This document shows, in pieces, positions 9,401 through 17,900 of a stretch of DNA of 49,327 nucleotides. A model generated the notes under the pieces. That model made no database searches, had not been told where the DNA came from, and worked only from the letters and a program-made list of their open reading frames with translations. Position 1 is the stretch's first letter, and the number at the start of each line of letters is the position of its first letter. The translations under genes and the position numbers were made by a program. The stretch is from Clostridia bacterium (GTDB taxonomy: Bacteria > Bacillota > Clostridia > Oscillospirales > RGIG8002): contig JAFZQJ010000018.1 in NCBI GenBank assembly GCA_017620395.1, positions 66,016 to 115,342 of the forward strand, given 5' to 3'.

Positions 9401-11166
9401 TGACCGACGGTGTGGTGGTTGACCAGTTCGGCCTTCGTGCCGGAATCGCTACCGGCAAGAGCGGACTGCGCGTTATAGGCGTCGACAGTTGCCTGAGTCC
9501 AGTTCTGGATGCCGGGGAGCTGCTGGAAGATATAATCCTTATCGAACGCGTCGGCATTGAGCGCGCTCTTGAGAATGGCGGTCTGCGCATCGACCTGCTC
9601 CTGAGTAGTGGCGGTGTCTTTATAGACCGTTTCCGCGGAGCTAATCAGAGCGGCGTCGACGTTGGCCGCCTTCGCGTCACGGATGGCTCTGTGGAGCTCC
9701 GTGGTATCGGCTGCGCCGATCAGGAACGCGTCCTCGATCCAGAACTTGACGTCTACGGACGGAGAAGCCGTCTTGAACGCAAAGTTCATCGTGATGGAGT
9801 CGACGATTCCGTCATACGCCTTGTCGATCGTATCGATTCCGCTTCTGTCGTAGCCGTTGACGGTAAGGGCGGAAAGGTCGAATACCCAGTAGCCGTTGAT
9901 CTTGGTGGGCGACTTGGCGTAAACGACCACGCCGTGATAATTGTCATCACTCGGAAGGGTCTGAGACGTGCCGAGGGTGACCTGCGAGATCTTGTTGAAC
10001 GCGGACTGGAACGCAGCATCGCCGTTGACCTTTATCGCGAGCTTCGACTTGTTGGAAATTTCCGCGTCGCCGAAGATATCGACGCTATCGATCAGATCAA
10101 TCCTGTTATAGAAGGTAGCGTTCTTTGCGGTGGATATATAACCGTAAAGTCCCCACTGGTCGCCTTCGGCAGGAGTCGTCGCAGAAATGATGAGCTTGCC
10201 CTGAGCGTCCTTGGAATAAGTAACGTTAGACAGGTTCTTCGCAGTAGACTGCCAGCCGTTCTTAACGCCCATCTTCGCCGCCTGGCTCAGAGTATACTGG
10301 TTGATCAGCGGAAGGTGCATGATGGCGCCGGACATAAGTCCTCTGGCGGCGTTGATCTGCTCCTGAGTAGCGGTGGGATCTTTATAGACCGCCTCGGCAG
10401 CGGTAACGTCGAGTCCGTTCGCTTTGCCGTTGGCAATGTCGTTGTAAAGCAGTCTCGAATCGGTTTCGCCTATGACGCAGAAGTCTTCGATCCAGAACTG
10501 GATTTCCGACGAGGCGGTGCCGAACTGCATCGCGAAGTTCACGGAGTCAAGGATTCCGTCATAGGTCTCGGGAATGCTGAATACCGTGTTGCTGTTGCCG
10601 CTGTCGTAAGTGGCGCCGGCGAAATCATATACGTAATAATCGCCCTGCTTCACGCCGTTCTCGAGCTTGACGATAGCGATCTGCTTGCTGCTGTTGAGGG
10701 TAAGGTTTACCTTCTTCAATTGAGCAAAGAACGTATCGTTACCGCCGAACTTGATAGCGATGCCCTTCTTGTTGGAGAGCTCAGCGTCACCGAAAACGTT
10801 GATGCTGTTGATAAGCCCGACCTTCTTGATGGGGTTCGCGCGCGCGGAGGTGCTCCATACGAAATAGCTTCTGCCGTAATAGAGCTCGCTTCCGGTAGTG
10901 GCGTTGAAAACGACTCTGCCCTGTTCGTCCTTGGTAAGAGTGACATTGGAGGCGTTTCTGGCATCGGACCAGTAGTCGTTATGTATCGAGTTGTTGCCCG
11001 ACACGACCATTTTTAGCAGTTCCGCATCGGTATACTGGTTGACGAAGGGGATGCTCATCCAAACGTCATCGTTCTCTATCTCGGCGGAGGCGTTGAAAAC
11101 GACTACTCCGCTGAACAGAGCCAGTACCATCGCGAAAGCAAGCAGGGTACTAAGGATTTTTTTCAT
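6472..11166 (-). CDS. Exported modular surface-type protein 1 (1564 aa; one GWTT...RGY module)
   Basis: The ATG at 11166 follows GAGGAAGCA. Residues 1-28 are a signal peptide (MKKILSTLL...FNASA). Two similar N-terminal beta domains start PFVNQYT and PLINQYT and close with FWIED..LIG (about 33-235 and 285-480). A third starts PGIQNWTQ and closes LYLSDMQLF (about 545-760). They are joined by FIVAR-like helices (TATQEQ...A...L). The core module spans about 880-1075 (GWTTDDVN, LCDSIGEGLN, MGWKNMDRS, NIPFSYFE, SDLRGY). Then come helical linkers, an FN3-like domain (about 1189-1265), two Ig-like domains (1269-1437) and the shared C-terminal domain (1449-1564). The beta domains resemble carbohydrate-binding or CIA30-like sandwiches; that is inference from pattern only. 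No catalytic motif, LPXTG, SLH or dockerin is seen, so the anchoring is unknown. Confidence 0.88.
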   Translation of the reverse strand: MKKILSTLLAFAMVLALFSGVVVFNASAEIENDDVWMSIPFVNQYTDAELLKMVVSGNNSIHNDYWSDARNASNVTLTKDEQGRVVFNATTGSELYYGRSYFVWSTSARANPIKKVGLINSINVFGDAELSNKKGIAIKFGGNDTFFAQLKKVNLTLNSSKQIAIVKLENGVKQGDYYVYDFAGATYDSGNSNTVFSIPETYDGILDSVNFAMQFGTASSEIQFWIEDFCVIGETDSRLLYNDIANGKANGLDVTAAEAVYKDPTATQEQINAARGLMSGAIMHLPLINQYTLSQAAKMGVKNGWQSTAKNLSNVTYSKDAQGKLIISATTPAEGDQWGLYGYISTAKNATFYNRIDLIDSVDIFGDAEISNKSKLAIKVNGDAAFQSAFNKISQVTLGTSQTLPSDDNYHGVVVYAKSPTKINGYWVFDLSALTVNGYDRSGIDTIDKAYDGIVDSITMNFAFKTASPSVDVKFWIEDAFLIGAADTTELHRAIRDAKAANVDAALISSAETVYKDTATTQEQVDAQTAILKSALNADAFDKDYIFQQLPGIQNWTQATVDAYNAQSALAGSDSGTKAELVNHHTVGQATQALKLELGTNTPNSWSAVFSTSSNVADRAAVSQLGDIFGDYKAVNKMNAFDGIRIAIQNSYGDKPSFNAASAKQHIVQLMLVGSGAKSWNNTSYPYATDKTFENNPDDPDNAYTAVYHDGYYYFYFKDFVSGWSSSTKFFEKYGGYSWIYDNIKLIVQTSNFNSSSSYNGGALYLSDMQLFRTGPADKTALGEAIATLTGLNSTAYASQLAAAQAVYDEYAAFQSEVDAQTDIINGCIKEAIIGNYWEYNYTPESWAPLAQAAAALDVDAAAAAKANLVPANVKTVTGNLMEGWTTDDVNATVTANSDKLCDSIGEGLNVNGAWNAGDFSRNTTFAADGNLSMTATADFTGKAMGWKNMDRSQTLQPDENGAFPALNVAGLSKAEGIRFKLEADKPVERILIGLSNCAPSAPFSGHREMYAMKIKPEYVAADGYINIPFSYFEAAFWSAKFAQTELENVIVFIIEAYGAENGTTVAVSDLRGYKTIVAPTQADVTALETEITKLQGYDFDNKYADLIAEAEAAKSSVDQDDVLEATAAVKEVNDKFDAVDRSALKANIDAVKAIDATLWATEIAAGVDAYYDLDAAATDIAAAAKVLQRIIDKPETPVVEMAETTDTSITVTPITGAKYKLNDGEWQDSNVFTGLLPNTAYAISAYIAENDDHIASDVSVAVEITTAKGSVAGTVVTISGTERYDEVLTATVTDVPEYLGGVYAIEWRNEAGETVGTGETYTIAAADIGSFVYAVVVSDNALDTVASDPTGTIGKGVIKGYTLPTASAIQYPQTVGDSVLSGADTGIVTGTWSWVTPDAQPLSSQTGSAFDVVFTPDANFIDLYEIIEARVVLTVNPAPYEPASLEDEDTNTDLVVTGEFMQNVEMHVTEITHKEPAYLALLRASGKDNSGLPKLVLFKSFSFTVNGEEIDDVYDGDLTVTSYVGTSRAGQTVSAWFFIDGKPVNYEGTVDAAGILTVTGVKL

Positions 11167-11288
11167 TTTGTTGCTTCCTCTTTTCTTGAATAATTTTCGC
11201 GAAATTGGGTTTGCTTTGATCGACTGAACATAGGTTTCGATCGGACGGTTTCGTTTGCGCCGATGGGTGACGGCGCGCGTCCGGTCAT
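11163..11288 (-). CDS. Putative 41-codon leader ORF overlapping the start of the 1564-aa protein gene
   Basis: AAGGAGGAG lies about ten bases before the ATG at 11288. The frame runs 41 codons (starts MTGRAPSPIG, ends KEEATK) and its TGA overlaps the ATG of the large gene in an ATGA junction. Length and position match the leader ORF at 5809-5934 exactly (126 bases including the stop), although the peptides differ. The peptide is basic and hydrophilic, with no signal sequence. It could couple translation to that of the surface protein, or be a chance frame. Confidence 0.42.
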   Translation of the reverse strand: MTGRAPSPIGANETVRSKPMFSRSKQTQFRENYSRKEEATK

Positions 11289-11417
11289 TTTTGCATCACT
11301 CCTCCTTGATTGTCGGGTTTTTATATACATTTATTTCGCTGCTGAATCTACCCGGCGGCGAAAGTATCGGACGGCGGCGTTCTTCGCTTTTTCTCCTCAC
11401 AAAAAACACTACCACCC

Positions 11418-11464
11418 CGTATATATACGCTTGTATTATAACAATTCTATCACACAATTGTCAA
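11418..11464 (-). promoter_or_regulatory. Sigma-A promoter with CGTATATATACG palindrome, second copy
   Basis: TTGACA (11459-11464) and TATAAT (11435-11440) are 18 bases apart. The palindrome CGTATATATACG (11418-11429) begins five bases after the -10, exactly as at 6140-6186. The leader to 11166 is about 260 nt and holds the leader ORF. Near its 3' end it has TCGCGAAAATT followed by GAGGAAGCA, a block also found before the gene starting at 18382. Confidence 0.82.
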
Positions 11465-11539
11465 GTGTTTTGGGCAAAAAGCATAAAAAAGCTCGACGCT
11501 TTTGGCTATTTTGCGCAAAACGCGGCAATAAGGCGCGGG

Positions 11540-11790
11540 GGCCGGCGGACGTCTGCACGGACGGGCAACGCCCTTCCCTACGGTTTGCGCTTGCGGCGAC
11601 GCGAAGCGTCTTTTCACGCTGTCTCGCTGAGAAGGACAGCTCGTCTTTAAGATCCTTCGACTGCGCGATGCTTCGCATCGCTCCGCTCAGGATGACAGAC
11701 GCGCTGCATAGGGATAATTCAAATCGCCGCAGGCGATTTGTTCCTTCACTATTCACTCTTCACTCTTCACTATTATCTGCGAACGCCCCG
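11540..11790 (-). repeat. Cluster of small intergenic hairpin repeats
   Basis: This gene-free stretch is a chain of short perfect hairpins with three-base loops: GGGC-AAC-GCCC, GACGC-GAA-GCGTC, GATGC-TTC-GCATC, AATCGCC-GCA-GGCGATT and, just to the right, GAACGC-CCC-GCGTTC. Between them lies a short run of TTCACTCTT-type direct repeats near 11745-11775. From memory, the blocks CCTTCGACTGCGC, CTCAGGATGACA and the TTCACT run are frequent intergenic repeats in gut Clostridia genomes; I cannot verify this here. No ORF with a ribosome site is convincing. The strand is nominal. Confidence 0.55.
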
Positions 11791-11822
11791 CGTTCGCCCG
11801 CCTCCCCTGCCCCGGAAAAAAC

Positions 11823-11854
11823 AAAAACGCGGAGCCGTCAAAGACGACTCCGCG
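11823..11854 (-). terminator. Rho-independent terminator of the 2156-aa protein gene
   Basis: A 12-bp stem (11828-11839 with 11843-11854, loop AAA on the plus strand) is followed on the minus strand by TTTTT. It lies about 60 bases beyond the stop at 11912. The stem is the same sequence as that of the terminator at 6372-6406, so the two neighbouring genes share their terminator by duplication. Confidence 0.87.
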
Positions 11855-11911
11855 TTCAGAGGTATTAACCTATGCGTTCGGCGTTCGCCTCACGCTTTTG
11901 AGAAGTTATCC

Positions 11912-14900
11912 TCAGAGGATGACGTTCTCAACGACCAGCAGACCGGTCGGATCGACGGTGCCGCCGAAGTTCGTGGGCTTGTTGCCGACGAAGAACCAGG
12001 TGCTGTAATCCTGGCCCGCGCGGTTCGCGCCGACGAAGGAGGTGACGGTCAGGCCGCCGGTGTAGAGGTCGGTGATCTCTTCACCGTTGTAGGTGAAGGT
12101 GATGCGCTTGAAGAGCACCAGCTTCTTGAGACCGGAGGTGTCCTTGCTGGAAGCACGAAGCAGGGACTGATAGGCGGGCTCAGCGTAGCCGATGGGCTCA
12201 ACGTGCATCTCGACGCCGGCCATGAACTGGCCGCTGACGGTCATGCCGTTGACGTCGGTAAAGGTCGTGTCGCCATACGCGGGAGCGTTGACGGTCACGG
12301 CGATATCGGCCTCGATGCCTTCATACAGATCCGCAAACGCGGCGTCCGGAGTGAAGGTGATCGCGAACAGGCTGCCGCTCTGGGAGATCAGAGGTCTGGT
12401 CTCGGGAGCCGCCCAGGCCCAGGTGCCGGTGACGGTTCCGGTGTCGCCTCCGCTGAGGACGGAGTCGGCCAGAGTCTGAGGATAAGTGATCTCGCCGGCA
12501 GTCGGCAGAGTGTAATTCTTGATGACGCCCTTGCCGATGGTTCCGGTCGCGTCGCTCTTGACGGTGTCGGAAGCGACGTCGGAAACGAGCTCAGCGTAAA
12601 CCGTGGTGCCGATTTCGTCGGCAGCGAGGACGTAGGTCTCGCCGGTGCCGATCTTCTCGCCGTCGGCGTTGTGCCACTCGATCGTGTAGTTCGTGCCGAT
12701 GAGTTCCGGTACGTCGGCGACGGTGGCGGTCAGGGTCTCGTCATACTTCTCGGTGCCGCTGACGGTGACGGTAGCTTCGCCGAAGCTGGTCTTGGCGGTC
12801 GTCACGTTAACGACGGTGGCTTCGGAAGCGATGAAGTCGTCGGTCGCCTTGATGCGGACGGAGAGCTGATACTCAACGTTGGCGCCGAGGTTCTCGAAGA
12901 CGTTGCTGTCCTGCCATTCGCCGGTGCCGAGCTTGTATTCGGCGCCTTCAACGGCGGTGACGGTGATGCTGCTGTCGGTAACCTCATAGGTCACGGTCGG
13001 GGCAGCGGGCTGGTCGATGATTCTCTGCAGCGCCTTGGTGGCGGCAGCGACGTCGTCGGCGGTAGCGGTCTCGTCGTAGTAGGCGGCGATGCCGGCGGCT
13101 ACTTCGTCGGGATACTTGGTCGCGTCGACCTTGCTGATGGCTTCCTTCAGAGCCGGACGGCCGTCGGACTCGAGCTCGTCAACTATCGCCTGGATAGCAG
13201 CGGTGGCGTCGAGGACGTCGTCATGGTCTTCGGAGGTCTTGGTCGCTTCGGCAGCCGTGATGTCGGCGGCGAAGCGATTGTCGATGTCGTCGGCCTTGAG
13301 GGTCGCGATGACGGCTTCGAGGGCGGCGATCTCTTCCGCGGACGGAGGAACGATCGTGGTGTAGCCCTTGACGTCGGCGAGCTTCAACTCGGTGCCTTCT
13401 TCGGCGCCGTAAGCTTCGACGATGAAGACGATGACGTCTTCGAGCTCATCCTGCGCAAACGCGTTGCACCAGAAGGCCTTCTCGAAGTAGCTGAACGGGA
13501 TGTTGATGTAGCCGTCTTCAGCAACGAATTCGGGCTTGATCTTCATCGCGTACATCTCGCGGACGAACTTGGAGCAGTTGGACAGACCGATGAGGATTCT
13601 CTCGATGGGCTTGTTGGCCTCGATCTTGAGACGGATACCTTCGGCCTTGGAGAGACCGGCAACGGTCAGCGCCGGATAAGCGCCGTTCTTGTCGGGCTGC
13701 AGGGTCTCGCTGCGGTCCATGTTCTTCCAGCCCATGGCCTTGCCGGTGAAGTCGGCGGTCGCGGTCATAACGAACGCGCCGTCAGCATCTATCGCAAAGG
13801 TGGTGTTTCTGGAGAAGTCGCCGGCGTTCCAGGCGTTGTTGATGTTGAGGCCTTCGCCGATGGAGTCGCAGAGCTTGTCGCTGTTCGCGGTGACGACAGC
13901 GTTGACAGCCTCGGTGGTCCAGCCGGTGAAGAAGTCTTCGGTTACGGTCTTGACGTTTCTGAGAACCAGCTCGCCGATGGCGGTGCGGGTGGCGTCGAGG
14001 TCGCCGCTGTTGACGGCGGTCTGCAGAGCGGCCCAGCTCTCATCGGTGTAGTTGCTTTCCCAGAGGTCGGCGATCAGATCCTGAGTGGTCAGGGCTCTGT
14101 AGCCGCGGACGTCGGAGAGCTTCAGCTCGGTGCCTTCTTCGGCGCCGTAAGCTTCGACGATGAAGACGATGACGTCTTCAAGCTCATCCTGCGCAAACGC
14201 GCTGCACCAGAAGGCCTTCTCGAAGTAGCTGAACGGGATGTTGATGTAGCCGTCTTCTTCAACGAATTCGGGCTTGATCTTCATCGCGTACATCTCGCGA
14301 ACGAACTTGGAGCAGTTGGACAGACCGATAAGGATTCTCTCGATGGGCTTGTTGGCCTCAATCTTCATGCGGATACCTTCCGCCTCGGAAAGTCCCTTGA
14401 CGGTCAGCGCCGGATAAGCGCCGTTCTTGTCTGGCTGCAGGGTCTCGCTGCGGTCCATGTTCTTCCAGCCCATGGCCTTGCCGGTGAAGTCGGCGGTCGC
14501 AGTCATGGAGAACCAGCCGTCGCCCGCGTCGAACGTGGTGTTTCTGGAGAAGTCGCCGGCGTTCCAGGCGTTGTTGATGTTGAGGCCTTCGCCGATGGAG
14601 TCGCAGAGCTTGTCGCTGTTCGCGGTGACGACAGCGTTGACAGCCTCATTGGTCCAACCCTTGAAGAAGCTGTCGGTCGTCGCGATGGTCTCGTAAGGAG
14701 CGAGCAGCGCAAGAGCGGCGTCGCGTTCTTCAACGGTCTTCGCGGCAGCGATGGCGTCTTCATAAGCGGCCCAGCTGTCGGCGGTGTAGTTGTACTGCCA
14801 CAGGTTGGTCAGAGATTCTTCGTCAATGTCGAAGTCTCTGCCGACGTAACCGTACATATCGGAAATTCTGATAGTGGTAAACTTGGAAACGTTGTAAGCT

Positions 14901-17900
14901 TCAATAATGAAGACTATGACGTCCTCGAGCTCGTTCTGGGCGAACGCATCGCACCACCAGGCCTTCTCGAAAACGCTGAACGGAATGTTGATGTAACCGT
15001 CTTCCGCAGCGTATTCGGGCTTGATCTGGGTCGCGTACATCTCGCGGACGAACTTGGAGCAGTTGGACAGACCGATGAGCAGTCTTTCCGCAGTGCCGTC
15101 CTCGACTTCGATCTTGAAGCGGACGCCGTCGGCCTTGGAGAGTCCGGTAACGTTCATCGCCGGATAAGCGCCGTTGTCAGCGGTCTGCAGGGTCTTGCTG
15201 CGGTCCATATTCTTCCAGCCCATGGACTTGCCGGTGAAGTCGGCGGTAGCCATCATGGAGAAGTTGTTGTTCGCTTCGAAGGAAGTGTTGTTGGAGAAGT
15301 CGCCGTTGTTCCATACGTTCGGAGCGTTGAGGCCGTCGCCGATGGAGTCGCAGAGCTTGCCGCTGTTGGCGTTGACGGTATTGTTGACGTCTCTCGTGGT
15401 CCAGCCTTCGAAGAAGTTGCCGGTAACGGGCTTGACAAAGAGGGGCTCAAGCGCGGCCTTGGCAGCGATGAGGGCGTCCTTGTCGCCGGCTTCGGCAGCC
15501 GCCTGAACGGCAGCCCAGCTGTCGGAGGTGTAGTTGTACTCCCACAGATCGCCGACGTAATCGGCGGGATCGAAGGGCTTGTAGCCGGTGAGGTCGGAGA
15601 TGGTCAGCTTCGTGCCGTCGGTCACGCCGTAAGCTTCGACGATGAGGACCTTGACGTCAGCGATATTCTCCTCGGTGAACGCGGTGCCCCACCAGGCCTT
15701 CTCAAAGGCGCTGAACGGGAGGTTGATGTAACCTTCCTCGTCGAAGTAATCGGGAAGTATCTTGGTGACGTACATTTCCTTATTGCCGCCCGAGCCGCAG
15801 TTGGAAAGACCGACGAGCAGTCTCTCGAAGGAACCGCCTTCAACGTCCAGCTTGAAGCGGATGCCGGCGCCGTTCTCGATGCCGACGGTGTTAAGGATAG
15901 GATATGCGCCCGCGGAAGCGGTGTTCATCGTGGTACGGTCGAGGTTCTTCCAGCCCATGGACTTGCCGGTGAAGTCGGCGGTCGCGGTCATGGAGAAGTT
16001 GTTGTTCGCCTCGAACACGGTGTTGTTGGAGAAGTCGCCGCCGTTCCAGACGTTCGGAGCGTTGAGTCCGTCGCCGATGGAATCGCAGAGTCTGTCGGCA
16101 TTAAGAGTGACAGGCGCGTTGACGTTCTCGGTGGTCCAGCCCTGCATCATGTTATCGGTGGTGAGATCGATGACGGCGGGCTTGAGGTTGGCCTTCGCTT
16201 CGGCTATTGCCGGCACGTCGCGGGCTTCAACCGCGGCTTCGAGAGCGGCCCAGGATTCTTCGGTGTAGTTGGGCGCCCAGAGTCCCTCGGTGGGATCGGC
16301 AAGAGCGTTTCTGAAGAGCTGCATGTCGGAGACGACGAGTCTCTTCCATTCGGTGTTACAACCGCCGCCGACGTAGCTCATCTGGAAGTTGCCGTAAAGC
16401 TGAGTGGTGTTGGCGTACTGGGAGAGGACCTGATCGGCCCAGCCGCTCTTCATGTCGTCGAAGTAGAAGTAGAGGTAACCGTCCTCATAGTTCGGGAACA
16501 GCTCGCCGCTGGCGCAGCTGTAGTCGCAGGAGAAGGTCGGATACCAGGTGTTGTTGAAGGCCTTCTGGCCGGAGCCGACCAGCTTGAAGCTGATGTTGAC
16601 TCTCTTGTGTCCGTCCCAGCTGTAGGTAACGGGATCTCCGCCGCCGGTCGCGGTCGTGGAGATACCGATACGGATGCCGTCGTACTTCTGGAGTTCGCCG
16701 ATAGCCTTGTAGGCGCCGAAAACGTCGCCGTTCTGCTGCTCGGCGGCAGTATCGGTGCTGGTCTGGGTGCCCCATATCTGAGTATAGTTGTTGGGCTTAT
16801 AGTCCTTGGTCGGGAGCAGGCCGTGAGTCGAGTTGCCTCTCATAACGCCGGCCTTGTCATAGAACTGCATCGCAGTACCGACAGCGCCGGAATCGGCGAG
16901 CGCGGCGGCGTTGGTCAGATCGAGGTTGTCCTGAGTCCAGTCATTGAAGCCGGGCAGGTCGACAAACTCGAGGCCTTCGGATCTCTTGACGTTTCTGACG
17001 TAGCCCTGGAAGTCGGAGAAGTATACGGTCTCCGGGGCGCCGTACATCAGGAAGGAGATACCGTCGAGCTTGTTGAGCTCGTCGGAGAGCAGCTGCTCGG
17101 TATTGGTCGTGCTCGCTCTGTAAATACGGCCGAAGTCGATGAAGTTGTAGCCGTCTTCGTCGATAGAGGGCTTGCCTCTGTAATACCAGTAGTTGCCCCA
17201 GCCGCTGGCCTGAACGACGAATCTGTACTGGCCGTAGAAGCTGACGGGCTTGCCGTCGGCGTCGGTCAGCTTGAAGCGGATACCGTCCATATCGCCGAGC
17301 TTCTTGGAAGCATCAACGGGAGTCCAGGGGCTGTTCGCCAGCGTCGCGCCGTTGCTCTTGACGTAGGTAACGATCGACTGAGTGTAGCCGCTCGTGCTGG
17401 CAGGATTGTGGGTGAGCTTAATCTCGCCGGCGTTCTCGGTCAGCTCAAGCTTGCTGACAACGGCGTTATAAATCTTGCCGTCAACGTAACCGATGTTGCC
17501 GGAGAGGGTGTCGAGCTCGGCCTGGGTGGTCTGGGTGAAACCGACCAGATCGTAATACTCGTAAGGATGCAGCACGGTGTTCAGCGCTGCGGCAGCGGCG
17601 TCAACGTCGTCCTGCGTGGCGGTATCGCTGAAATACAGCTCTCTTTCCGCGGTGCAGTCGATGCCTTCGGCCTCGGCTTCAACGATCAGCTCGCCGAGCT
17701 TCTCGGTGTCGTTGCGGCCGACAAGGTACATATCCTCTACGACGAAAGCGAGCTTCGCTTCGCCGACGTTCATGTTGATCTGGACCTTGGTCTGATCGAT
17801 CGTGTGGAAGAAAGCGTCCTTGAAGGTCGGGCAGTCATAGTACCAGCTCGCGCCGACGAACTGAGCGCCGGTGAAGTCAAAGTAGAAGTAGCCGTTCTGC

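Noticed and set aside
13350..16150. CRISPR-like periodicity from repeated blocks
   Set aside because: The repeats are about 570 bases, in frame and encode protein modules; there are no short repeats with unique spacers.
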